Source of the DNA: Akkermansia sp.
GTDB taxonomy: Bacteria; Verrucomicrobiota; Verrucomicrobiia; Verrucomicrobiales; Akkermansiaceae
Direction: 5' to 3'
NCBI GenBank assembly: GCA_030525455.1
Contig: JAUNER010000008.1
Location: 27,786 to 91,785, forward strand
DNA: 64,000 bases
Shown: positions 54,914 through 63,560 of the stretch, one piece after another
How positions within the stretch are numbered: the stretch's first letter is position 1
Layout of the letters: each line of letters starts with the position of its first letter
Notes under the pieces: model-generated
What the model was told of the DNA's origin: nothing
Seen by the model: only the letters and a program-made list of their open reading frames with translations
Database searches by the model: none
Position numbers and translations under genes: made by a program

Positions 54914-55915
54914 TTATTCGCCCGCGACAGTAACGTTTATCCCGCTTCCTTCCCTAAGCGTGCCTATTACCACGCCACCGGGACCGGCCTTGAGGGCCGC
55001 TTCGACATCTTCGGGTTTCACGATGGCTACCCAGCCGATGCCCATGTTAAAGGTGTTAAACTTATCCTGTGCATCAACGTGCTTCAGAATCTTTTGGGCA
55101 GCTTCATTATCCCAATAAGGAATAGTTAAATCTGCCCCGTAGTTACCTAAGAATCGCTCTAGGTTTTCCGGCAAACCACCACCGGTGATGTGGGCGTATG
55201 CCTTAGGCACGACATTCATGGCTCGCATATCTGCTACCACATCGTGATAAAGGCGAGTCGGCTTCAGCAAGGAACGCAACTCGTCTTCTGTCACGACGTC
55301 CGGATTCTGCTTAAGTACACGGCGGATAAGGCTCCAGCCATTAGCATGGAAGCTATCAGATTTGTACCCGATAAATACATCGCCTGTCTGCACAGTAGTC
55401 GGGTCAATCATTTTGCTCTTTTCACAGCAACCGATACAGAAACCGGATAACTCTACAATTGATTCCGGCACGACCCCAGGCATTTCAGCTGTTTCACCAC
55501 CTGCCAAAATACAGTTACATGATTCCAAGTAATCACACATGCCTGCTACCAGACGTGTGATGCGTGTGCGTTCTTTTTCAAGATTGGATATACCAAGATA
55601 GTCCAAGAAAAGAAGCGGGTCACCACCTGTGGTCAAAATGTCATTCACATTCATTGCCACAAGGTCTTTACCAGCCGTCTCAATCATGTCCATGTCGAAC
55701 AAGATTTCAGTCTTTGTACCAACGCCATCACAACCTGTTACAATGACTGGTTCCTTATAGGAACTTAAATCATAAGCTGCCGCGAATAAGCCAAAAGCCT
55801 GATGAAGAGAACGATTCTTCTGGGTTCGTTTTACGTGTGAACTAATGTCTGATACAAAAGCTTGTGCTTCCTTTGTATCGACGCCTGATTGCTTGTAGGT
55901 TAATTTGCCAGACAT
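54914..55915 (-). CDS. purM: Phosphoribosylformylglycinamidine cyclo-ligase
   Basis: 333 residues from ATG 55915 (MSGKLTYKQSGVDTKEAQAF); a frame to 55936 adds seven residues with no family match. It closes the imidazole ring in purine synthesis (FGAM to AIR). DGVGTKTEILFDMD, NVNDILTTGGDPLLFLDYLG and GGETAEMPGV are the ATP-binding and dimer segments, and THITGGG-like HITGGGLPENLERFL is present. It is the upstream partner of purF. Confidence 0.96.
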   Translation of the reverse strand: MSGKLTYKQSGVDTKEAQAFVSDISSHVKRTQKNRSLHQAFGLFAAAYDLSSYKEPVIVTGCDGVGTKTEILFDMDMIETAGKDLVAMNVNDILTTGGDPLLFLDYLGISNLEKERTRITRLVAGMCDYLESCNCILAGGETAEMPGVVPESIVELSGFCIGCCEKSKMIDPTTVQTGDVFIGYKSDSFHANGWSLIRRVLKQNPDVVTEDELRSLLKPTRLYHDVVADMRAMNVVPKAYAHITGGGLPENLERFLGNYGADLTIPYWDNEAAQKILKHVDAQDKFNTFNMGIGWVAIVKPEDVEAALKAGPGGVVIGTLREGSGINVTVAGE

Positions 55916-55996
55916 GAACTGAAATAGGTACAGCACACATCATACGCAAATCACCCTCATTGCGCGAGTGAAAAATGCGATTTTTTCGCCATAGAA

Positions 55997-56494
55997 TCAA
56001 ATTTTTCTCTTAGCTATGTTTCGACGATTCCATTTTTTATGAATCCAAAAAGCATCTAAAGAAATATTCCCGGGTCCGGTATATAATAAAACCAAATAAA
56101 TCAACAAGTACACAGCAGCTAATTCCTGTACCCCCCACACCGATAATCCCAATACGATAAATAGAGCCACACTCATATTTAGGATAAGCACCACAGTAGC
56201 TAATCGAGTCAAAAACCCCAGCATCAATAACACCGAACATACCACCTCTGCAAACACACATAAGATTAAAGAAGCCATGACTCCTATTCCCAAGGGGTCT
56301 GCAAATGTTGTATATTCTCCTCGATATAACATTTGTACTTTATTTACCCCATGAATCAACATCATCACACCTATCCCCATGCGTAATAAAAATAAACCAA
56401 AATCAATAGACATTCGTGTACCCAGCCACATTGTCCATTGTTCGCGGAAAACTCTTTTGTCTACCTTAAATAATTTCTTTATTTCATTCATCAT
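55997..56494 (-). CDS. DoxX-family membrane protein
   Basis: 165 residues, four hydrophobic segments (about 33-48, 71-93, 98-118 and 121-141). DFGLFLLRMGIGVMMLIHGV near the first helix and GFLTRLATVVLILNM in the middle are typical of DoxX, a family linked to membrane redox or sulfur-compound oxidation in other organisms. Its role here is unknown. The start may be M1 or M2. It is upstream of purM on the same strand with an 81-base gap, and need not belong to the purine operon. Confidence 0.8.
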   Translation of the reverse strand: MMNEIKKLFKVDKRVFREQWTMWLGTRMSIDFGLFLLRMGIGVMMLIHGVNKVQMLYRGEYTTFADPLGIGVMASLILCVFAEVVCSVLLMLGFLTRLATVVLILNMSVALFIVLGLSVWGVQELAAVYLLIYLVLLYTGPGNISLDAFWIHKKWNRRNIAKRKI

Positions 56495-56667
56495 TTTTCA
56501 GACACTCCATTCCCATATTTCATTCACAAAAATGACACCCCAAATCTCCCTCACCTCGCCTATTATCTCACTTTATTTTACCTACGAAATTCTAGTGTAT
56601 AAGGTCATTATTTTGCTTGATTATATAGTGCATTTTAGTAAGCTCCTTACAAATTTATTACACGTGT

Positions 56668-59196
56668 ATGAAATTATTACCTACCGTATTTTCCATCGTT
56701 GCTCTCTTATTTGGCATTGAGTCCACTCTTGCTTATGTAGAATTCCCAAGTAAGCCAAGTGGTCCGGCCAAGCTTACAGAAAAGAAAGAAGCTTTTACTT
56801 TTAGTAACAGCCTTGTCAAAGCTCGTTTTATCAACGAAAACGGCAAAATCACCTTTAAAGGCATGAAGTCCAAATGGGGACCCATTGCAAAAGAAGGCGG
56901 TGAACTTTTCATCATCAAGCTTCAAAATGGCAAAACTTATAAAGCATCTGACCTTGTTGCTTCCAATTTCAAATCCATTTCTCTGCAAGCCAACCCAAAA
57001 GCAGACCGTTTAGCAGATCGTTTTCCCGGCAAGGCTCTGACAGCAACTTTCAAAACTCCCGATGGTCTTACTATTTCATGGCGAGCCATCCTTAGAGACA
57101 ACTCTCATTATCTACGCCAAGAGTTAAAACTCAAATCAGATTCTGATTTGAAGATGAAAGAAATCGTCGCCATGCAGTACTACTTAGACCCAACTAAGGG
57201 TGGCATGCCTACAATTTCCGGAAATGCCCGCGGTGCTTTAATCATTAATGACCTCGCTTTTACTGCACTCGAAACCCCAATGGGAAAAAACTCAGTAGGG
57301 GATAAAGGTATTGAAGAAAGCAGCGTCGCTTGGAATGCTAAATCATGGATGAAAAATTCATGGACAGGTAATTTCAACATCCCGACCAACCTAAAGGACA
57401 AATATGGCGAAAATGTTTCATCTGCCGAAGGACCTGTTTCCATTAATGCTAGCGGTGATTGCAAAATCACTTTCCAATACAAAGGCGGTGATGGTGGTAA
57501 TAATAAATTAAACCTCGTCGGGGTTCAGCTTCTATCTCCTAAAGGAGCTGTAATTTCTCAAGATTTCCATGCTGGTAGCACAGGCGATTCCAGCAACAAT
57601 AATACCTACACGGTAAATGTTCCGGAAAAAGGTGAATACACCCTTCGCTTTTGGGCTGAAACAAAATCTGAGCCCATCGCATCAAAAGGTAACATCTCTT
57701 ACTCATTACCCGTAGAAACCTTAACAACTGAGAAGAAAGAAGAATCACTAGCAGACACCTTAGCTCAGGGGATTTGGAGTAGAAACACTACCCTTCAACC
57801 TCACGATACTTGGGTAGTTTCTTCCGTACTCGGTGCATTTGTTCCGGGGCAACAGCGTCGCTCATTCCTCGCTTACGTTGAACGCGAACGTGTCATGCCA
57901 TATCGCCCATTTGTTCACTACAATTCATGGTACGAACTTAATATCAATCGAAACAATGATAGTGACCCGGCTAAACGCATGAATGAAAAGCAGTGCTTAG
58001 ACGTTATCAACGAATGGCACAAAGAATTCTTCCAAAAACGTAACATAACTATTGATGCTTTCGTTTGGGACGATGGTTGGGATGAATTCAACAGTCTCTG
58101 GGGATTCCACAAAATGTTCCCGGAAGGATTCAAGAACATCGATGCTCTCGCTAAAAAACAAAACGCTGGCATCGGTGCTTGGTTAGGCCCAGTCGGTGGT
58201 TACGGCTCATCTAAAAGCCAGCGTATCGGTTACTGGAATAAAACACACCCAGACAATCAAATTGGTAACTTCCAGCTTTCCAATAAGGAGTACTTCGATG
58301 CTTTCGTAGGGCGTTGCTCTCAAATGGTGGATGACTACGATATGAGATACTTTAAGTTCGATGGTATCAGTACACACTTCCATGCCAAAGGCCCGGGTAA
58401 TGAGGAAGATGCAGAGGGTATTATTCGTGTTCTGAATGCTCTTCGTAAGAAAAAGAACGACCTTTTCATCAACTGTACTGTCGGTACTTGGGCATCGCCT
58501 TTCTGGTTCCGATATTCGGACTGCGTATGGCGTCAGGAAAATGACTTTGGTACAGAGGGTGAAGGCGACAATCGCGATAAATGGATTACCTACCGCGACC
58601 GATTAGTTCACGAAGTATTTGTGCAGGGAAGCCCACTCATGCCCATCAACTCTGTCATGACTCATGGTCTCATGGTAACTAAATTCGGCCCGCCAAGTTG
58701 CATGCCCAGAACTCCGGAAAACATCAAAAAGGAAATTCGCTGTGCAGTTGCCTGCGGTACGGCTCTTCAAGAGCTTTATATAGACCGCGATATCATGGGA
58801 GCAAATAATGGCGTACTTTGGGATGAACTAGCTCAAGGTATCAAATGGCTACGCAGAAATGCAGATGTCCTTGATGACGTTCACTGGGTTGGTGGCAATC
58901 CTTGGAATAGAACTACCAAGAAAGGTGATATCTACGGCTGGGCTTCCTGGAATAAATCAAAGGCTACTCTAGCTCTTCGTAACTCATCTAAAGAAGAAAA
59001 AACACTTAGCTCCAGCCTCAGAAAAATCTTAGACATTCCAGAGTCTGTAAAGGGTAGTATTACGTTCAAAGATTCCTATTCTGACCAAAGAACATTGTCT
59101 AACTTTAGCGGTCAATCTATCGACATTGACAAGGTACTCGAATTCAAACTCCAACCTTTTGAGGTCCTCGTCTACGAAGGTTCCGCTATTAAATAA
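56668..59196 (+). CDS. Secreted glycoside hydrolase of clan GH-D type (GH36/GH27-like)
   Basis: 842 residues. A signal peptide (VFSIVALLFGIESTLAYVEF) precedes an N-terminal beta-sandwich. A second lectin-like beta domain is inserted at about 225-345 (KITFQYKGGDGGNNKLNLVG). The TIM barrel starts near residue 415 (YRPFVHYNSWYELNIN). VWDDGWDE, and YFKFDGIS with the probable nucleophile D565, match the clan GH-D arrangement, as in alpha-galactosidases. A C-terminal beta domain closes the protein. The sugar specificity (alpha-galactose or alpha-GalNAc) cannot be read. The next gene starts 17 bases after the stop. Confidence 0.75.
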   Translation: MKLLPTVFSIVALLFGIESTLAYVEFPSKPSGPAKLTEKKEAFTFSNSLVKARFINENGKITFKGMKSKWGPIAKEGGELFIIKLQNGKTYKASDLVASNFKSISLQANPKADRLADRFPGKALTATFKTPDGLTISWRAILRDNSHYLRQELKLKSDSDLKMKEIVAMQYYLDPTKGGMPTISGNARGALIINDLAFTALETPMGKNSVGDKGIEESSVAWNAKSWMKNSWTGNFNIPTNLKDKYGENVSSAEGPVSINASGDCKITFQYKGGDGGNNKLNLVGVQLLSPKGAVISQDFHAGSTGDSSNNNTYTVNVPEKGEYTLRFWAETKSEPIASKGNISYSLPVETLTTEKKEESLADTLAQGIWSRNTTLQPHDTWVVSSVLGAFVPGQQRRSFLAYVERERVMPYRPFVHYNSWYELNINRNNDSDPAKRMNEKQCLDVINEWHKEFFQKRNITIDAFVWDDGWDEFNSLWGFHKMFPEGFKNIDALAKKQNAGIGAWLGPVGGYGSSKSQRIGYWNKTHPDNQIGNFQLSNKEYFDAFVGRCSQMVDDYDMRYFKFDGISTHFHAKGPGNEEDAEGIIRVLNALRKKKNDLFINCTVGTWASPFWFRYSDCVWRQENDFGTEGEGDNRDKWITYRDRLVHEVFVQGSPLMPINSVMTHGLMVTKFGPPSCMPRTPENIKKEIRCAVACGTALQELYIDRDIMGANNGVLWDELAQGIKWLRRNADVLDDVHWVGGNPWNRTTKKGDIYGWASWNKSKATLALRNSSKEEKTLSSSLRKILDIPESVKGSITFKDSYSDQRTLSNFSGQSIDIDKVLEFKLQPFEVLVYEGSAIK

Positions 59197-59213
59197 AACT
59201 ATTTTGTCATTCA

Positions 59214-61970
59214 ATGACACAACAACATCATCAGGGCTTAACAGCCTCTCAAGTCCGGCAAAATCGTGAAAAATATGGGGTCAATGTGTTGACCCCTCCG
59301 GAAAAAGACCCTCTATGGAAACAATTCCTAGAGAAGTTTTCCGATCCCATTATCAAGATTTTGCTTCTCGCACTTGTTTTATCCATTGGGGTATCATTTT
59401 ACCACTACTTTACTCCTGCAGAATCCGGTGTGGAGCAAGGGCTTGAAGTATTCTTTGAACCCATCGGCATCCTAGTAGCTATCTTGCTTGCCACTTGTGT
59501 CGGTTTTGCTTTCGAAGTAAGTGCTAATCGCAAATTTGAGATTCTCAATCAAGTTAACGATGAAACCATGGTGCAGGTTATTCGCGATGGCAAAATCTGC
59601 GAAATCCCTCGCTGTGACGTTGTGGTTGGCGATATTGTGGTTCTTAATACCGGTGAGGAAGTCCCCGCTGATGGTACTTTACTTGAAGCTGTTTCTCTTC
59701 AAGTAAATGAGTCTACTCTAACTGGTGAACCATTAATTAGCAAAACTACTGTCGAAGCTGATTTTCATCACGATGCCACCTACCCTTCTAATCAAGTAAT
59801 GAAGGGTACTACTGTCGTTGATGGTCATGGCATCATGGTGGTCACAGCTGTTGGTGATAAAACTGAATACGGTAAAGTTTACGAAGGCTCACAAATTGAT
59901 AATAAGGTTCAAACTCCTCTTAATATCCAGCTTTCTCGCTTGGGTGATTTGATTACTTGGGCTAGTTATGCCATTGCCGCTCTTATTATCTTCGGTCGCT
60001 TATATATTTACTTCTCCGGTCTCAATGGGGATATTGATTGGCTTAGTGCCGGTCAATTCATACTCAATACCGTCATGATTGCCGTAACGGTTATCGTGGT
60101 GACTGTACCAGAGGGCTTGCCTATGAGTGTGACTCTTAGCTTGGCTTTAAGCATGAAAAGTATGCTTGAGTCAAATAATTTGGTTCGTAAGATGCACGCT
60201 TGCGAAACCATGGGTGCTACCACCATGATTTGTACAGATAAAACCGGTACTCTCACTCGCAACCAAATGACCGTTCATCGTGCTGAGTTCCCGGCTCTGC
60301 CAAATCAGACTCTCTCAGATGATGAACTCAGCAATCTCATCCGTGAAGGTATCTCTGCTAACTCGACGGCTTTCCTTGACGATGCTGATGGTGGTAAACT
60401 AAAAGTACTCGGCAATCCTACAGAGGGGGCTCTTCTTCTGTGGTTAAATTCACAAGGCTCAAATTATTTACCCCTCCGCGAGGCCGCTTCTGTACTCAGC
60501 CAGCTTACCTTTTCTACCGAACGTAAGTACATGGCTACCTTTGTACAGTCTCCTTTGCTAAATAAAAAGGTTCTCTATGTAAAGGGTGCTCCGGAAATTG
60601 TCATGAATCACTGCTCTCAAGTACGTACTGCTGAGGGCTTCACCGATATTGCCGCTCTTCGTCCCACCATCGACGAGAATCTCTTTGCTTATCAAAACCA
60701 AGCCATGCGTACTCTGGGCATGGCTTATCGCATCGTTGAGGATGATGTCGAGCTTTTCCGTGACGGCAAACTGGCCATCAATGACCTTATTTTCCTCGGT
60801 TATGCGGCTATTTCCGACCCCGTTCGCGATGATGTGCCTCAGGCTGTGCAAGACTGCATGAACGCCGGCATTGGTATTAAAATCGTCACGGGTGACACCC
60901 CTGGTACTGCTCGTGAAATTGGCAGACAAATAGGGCTTTGGAAGGATGACGACACCCCAGATAAACTCATGACTGGTGTAGAATTTGAACAAACTCCTGA
61001 CGAAGAATTACTAGACCGCGTCGTGGGGCTGAAAATCATGTGCCGTGCTCGTCCAATGGATAAGGAACGCTTGGTAAAACTTCTTCAGCAAAAAGGGCAA
61101 GTAGTGGCTGTTACCGGTGATGGCACCAACGATGCTCCGGCTCTCAATGCCGCTCAAGTGGGGCTTTCAATGGGCGATGGTACTACTGTTGCCAAAGAAG
61201 CTAGTGCTATCACCATCCTCGATAACTCTTTTATGAGTATCTCTCGAGCCGTGATGTGGGGGCGTTCTTTGTACCGCAATATCCAGCGATTCATCGTTTT
61301 CCAAATGACGATTAACGTAGCCGCTTGCCTAATCGTGCTTATCGGGGCATTCCTCGGCACAGAATCTCCGCTGACGGTTACTCAAATGCTCTGGGTAAAC
61401 CTCATCATGGATACCTTTGCCGCTCTGGCTCTCGCTTCGCTTCCTCCGGATATGCGAGTCATGCAGGACCCTCCGCGTAAAACTACAGACCATATCATTA
61501 CCCCCTCTATGGGTCGAACCATTTTGGGCACGGGTATTTTCTTTGTTGTTTTCTTATTCGGGTTGTTGCAGTACTTCAAGAATGCAGACCTCACTTCTCT
61601 TACAGAATTCTCTATTTCTGATTACATGAATTCATTCTTCGTGTTCTCTAATTCAGGAAAACTGTCCGACTTTGAGCTTTCTGTATTCTTCACGACTTTC
61701 GTTATCCTTCAGTTCTGGAATATGTTTAATGCAAAGGCATTTAATACCCAGCGTAGTGCCTTTGCTAATTTATTCAGTAGCTTGAAAGGCTTTGGCCTTG
61801 TCGCTCTACTCATCCTTGCAGGACAGTACCTTATCGTCACTTTTGGGGGCAATATGTTCCAGGTTACTCCTCTATCATGGACGGATTGGGGCATCATCAT
61901 CGCAGCCACCTCTATCGTCCTCTGGGTAGGTGAAATTATCCGCCTATTCTCTCCGAAGTCTAAGGCTTAA
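59214..61970 (+). CDS. P-type Ca2+-transporting ATPase (P2 type)
   Basis: 918 residues. It pumps Ca2+ out of the cytoplasm. Actuator TGEP (170-173), phosphorylation loop CTDKTGTLT with D342, hinge VTGDGTNDAPALNAAQVG and the M4 motif VPEGLPMSV, plus about ten membrane helices, match P2B/PMCA-type pumps. The bacterial C-terminus is short and lacks a calmodulin-binding tail. It is 17 bases after the GH gene on the same strand, so it may be read through from it, although no functional link is evident. A strong terminator follows. Confidence 0.93.
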   Translation: MTQQHHQGLTASQVRQNREKYGVNVLTPPEKDPLWKQFLEKFSDPIIKILLLALVLSIGVSFYHYFTPAESGVEQGLEVFFEPIGILVAILLATCVGFAFEVSANRKFEILNQVNDETMVQVIRDGKICEIPRCDVVVGDIVVLNTGEEVPADGTLLEAVSLQVNESTLTGEPLISKTTVEADFHHDATYPSNQVMKGTTVVDGHGIMVVTAVGDKTEYGKVYEGSQIDNKVQTPLNIQLSRLGDLITWASYAIAALIIFGRLYIYFSGLNGDIDWLSAGQFILNTVMIAVTVIVVTVPEGLPMSVTLSLALSMKSMLESNNLVRKMHACETMGATTMICTDKTGTLTRNQMTVHRAEFPALPNQTLSDDELSNLIREGISANSTAFLDDADGGKLKVLGNPTEGALLLWLNSQGSNYLPLREAASVLSQLTFSTERKYMATFVQSPLLNKKVLYVKGAPEIVMNHCSQVRTAEGFTDIAALRPTIDENLFAYQNQAMRTLGMAYRIVEDDVELFRDGKLAINDLIFLGYAAISDPVRDDVPQAVQDCMNAGIGIKIVTGDTPGTAREIGRQIGLWKDDDTPDKLMTGVEFEQTPDEELLDRVVGLKIMCRARPMDKERLVKLLQQKGQVVAVTGDGTNDAPALNAAQVGLSMGDGTTVAKEASAITILDNSFMSISRAVMWGRSLYRNIQRFIVFQMTINVAACLIVLIGAFLGTESPLTVTQMLWVNLIMDTFAALALASLPPDMRVMQDPPRKTTDHIITPSMGRTILGTGIFFVVFLFGLLQYFKNADLTSLTEFSISDYMNSFFVFSNSGKLSDFELSVFFTTFVILQFWNMFNAKAFNTQRSAFANLFSSLKGFGLVALLILAGQYLIVTFGGNMFQVTPLSWTDWGIIIAATSIVLWVGEIIRLFSPKSKA

Positions 61971-62010
61971 CTTTTTTCCCCTCAAAAAAAAATTACTACT
62001 CACTCTTACC

Positions 62011-62045
62011 AAACTGCCACCTCATCACAGGTGGCAGTTTTTTTA
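62011..62045 (+). terminator. Rho-independent terminator after the Ca2+ ATPase
   Basis: AAACTGCCACCT (62011-62022) pairs perfectly with AGGTGGCAGTTT (62029-62040), followed by TTTTATTCC. The core stem is like the one after the GH2 gene at 840. Confidence 0.95.
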
Positions 62046-62130
62046 TTCCACCCCTCCATTAATTCTCCCTTGTAGCCAATACCTCAATTTTTAGATACTT
62101 GCTTTAATGTCGCATTTTACCTTTCCATTT

Positions 62131-63060
62131 TTAAATCTTATTAAAAGTGTCCATGATTACTTTTACAACATGAGAAACTTCTTCCACAACCCAATCTATG
62201 ACATCAGAAAACCAGGAATTGCCTAAATTGTCGATTCTCCAAACCGAATTGTTATCTGTGTATGAATAACGACTTAAAGATTGTCTATATTCTTTCACCA
62301 GATCTCTCCCCGACCATCTACCATCCATTGGGTTATAATGACGGTAGTTGTAGTAGACTAGAGCTAATTCGGTGTCGGCGTATTCGCTGCTCCATTGGAT
62401 GGGCTGGGTGATGTCGCCGTTGGCGGTTACAGAGCCGTAGGGGGTGTAGCTATATGCTGTGCGGATGTAGCCGTTTTGCCCGAAGACTTCGCAGATGTTC
62501 TTGGTCAAATCCCAGCCGTAGCAGAACCATGTGCCGTCTTTTTGGATGGCAAGGGGTCGGGTAGCCACAGGCTGTGTCGGGTCCCAGGTGATGAGCCATA
62601 AGCAGGGATGGGCGTTTCTGGTCAAATCACAACATGCTATCTGTAAATACCCACGGTAAATGAAGCGATGATTGCTGATAACAGTAATGCTTTCATTCCC
62701 CTCGGCATCGATAGAGAATTCTTTCACCTTTAATTCTCTCATCCTGTCGTATTTAATATTGCAACTTTCAATCTGAACAAAGAAGAGGTTGATTAATGCG
62801 TCGAATATGTTAATTTTGTTCTGTTCAGTTATTGTTGCATGGATTATGAACAAACAAATAATGCGGCAATGAATCGAACATTTCAAGTTTTCATCAAGGT
62901 ATGCTGATATGAAACAATCAGCCTGCCAACATCCAATTCTGTGCAGGTCTCGCCTCTCGGGGCTCGTCCTGCACAGAATTGGGTAGATAGATGAAAACGT
63001 AGTGCTCATTTGATTTAACAGAAAGGAGTTTACACTAGCTATACTGATGTATTTTGTCAT
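62131..63060 (-). CDS. Rhs C-terminal fragment with its own short tip
   Basis: 309 codons are open, but only the part after M107 (from 62742 down) is recognisably Rhs. It contains FIYRGYLQIACCDLTRN, WFCYGWDLTKNICEVFGQNG, and the core end YYNYRHYNPMDGRWSGRDLV. The tip that follows is short and ends HVVKVIMDTFNKI, so the toxin is truncated or absent. The N-terminal 100 residues look non-coding, and an inverted repeat lies in them. The core is GC-richer than the tip, as is usual for Rhs. I infer a displaced C-terminal module rather than a complete gene; expression is doubtful. Confidence 0.65.
   Translation of the reverse strand: MTKYISIASVNSFLLNQMSTTFSSIYPILCRTSPERRDLHRIGCWQADCFISAYLDENLKCSIHCRIICLFIIHATITEQNKINIFDALINLFFVQIESCNIKYDRMRELKVKEFSIDAEGNESITVISNHRFIYRGYLQIACCDLTRNAHPCLWLITWDPTQPVATRPLAIQKDGTWFCYGWDLTKNICEVFGQNGYIRTAYSYTPYGSVTANGDITQPIQWSSEYADTELALVYYNYRHYNPMDGRWSGRDLVKEYRQSLSRYSYTDNNSVWRIDNLGNSWFSDVIDWVVEEVSHVVKVIMDTFNKI
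62301..62486. repeat. Rhs core repeat, copy 1
   Basis: 186 bases matching 63815-64000 at 176 positions. The 107 bases at 62380-62486 are identical to the second copy up to the window edge. It encodes the Rhs core end up to DGRW. It is a natural site for recombination between Rhs modules. Confidence 0.9.
62933..62982. repeat. Perfect 15-bp inverted repeat with 20-base spacer
   Basis: CCAATTCTGTGCAGG (62933-62947) and CCTGCACAGAATTGG (62968-62982) are exact complements, with a GC-rich spacer that can pair further. No T run follows on either strand, so it is not a typical terminator. It may be a dispersed hairpin repeat or a recombination footprint. Confidence 0.8.
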
Positions 63061-63098
63061 CTTGTTTGATTATTTTACCACGTAATTTATGTGATTTT

Positions 63099-63440
63099 AT
63101 GATTGAGATATTATATTATCTAGTAATCGTAGCTATAATAGCTCTTTTTTGTTCTAGGAAATTATTGATACTTTCGCTTAAATTAATAGGCTTTTTTGTT
63201 TACATATATGCTTTAATTTCTATTTATATTCACTATTGTGCAGTTGTGGATATTCTAGAATACATGAATTCAACACATGAAGAATTTTGTGCATTTGATT
63301 TTCGATTAGAGAGTTTTCCACGGCTTACTAGTTCGTGGGATATACGAATTTCGTATTCTTATATTTACAATGAGTACGGAGAAAGATTGACCGTAATTTA
63401 TTATTATAGAAAAACTAGACCAATAACTTTTGTTAAGTAA
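63099..63440 (+). CDS. AT-rich small membrane protein between Rhs modules
   Basis: 113 residues from ATG 63099; a longer frame from 63054 has no better start. Two hydrophobic segments occupy about residues 3-18 and 24-46 (LILSLKLIGFFVYIYALISI). The rest is soluble, with aromatic and charged residues (YSYIYNEYGERLTVIYYYRK). It lies opposite in orientation to the Rhs frames, unlike the usual same-strand immunity gene. Its low GC matches typical toxin or immunity cargo. It may be an immunity protein or an unrelated acquired gene; no family is recognised. Confidence 0.5.
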   Translation: MIEILYYLVIVAIIALFCSRKLLILSLKLIGFFVYIYALISIYIHYCAVVDILEYMNSTHEEFCAFDFRLESFPRLTSSWDIRISYSYIYNEYGERLTVIYYYRKTRPITFVK

Positions 63441-63482
63441 AAGTTGAGTGAATTTTGTTTTATAAAACATTGCTTGTTTAAG

Positions 63483-63528
63483 ATTATCTTGACACTTCGA
63501 GAAATTAGACTCGAAGTGTCAAGATAAT
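63483..63528. repeat. Perfect 19-bp inverted repeat (hairpin)
   Basis: ATTATCTTGACACTTCGAG (63483-63501) pairs exactly with 63510-63528 across the 8-base loop AAATTAGA. It lies between the small membrane gene and the Rhs module end. Flanking T runs are weak, so it is a bidirectional transcription end or a structural repeat. Confidence 0.85.
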
Positions 63529-63560
63529 TCAATAAATTAGTTTACTCGTGCCATGCATTT

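Noticed and set aside
62743..63060. N-terminal 106 residues of the Rhs-fragment frame as coding
   Set aside because: No Rhs or other family feature; it contains a perfect inverted repeat and AT-rich, random-looking sequence, so the frame may simply be open by chance.
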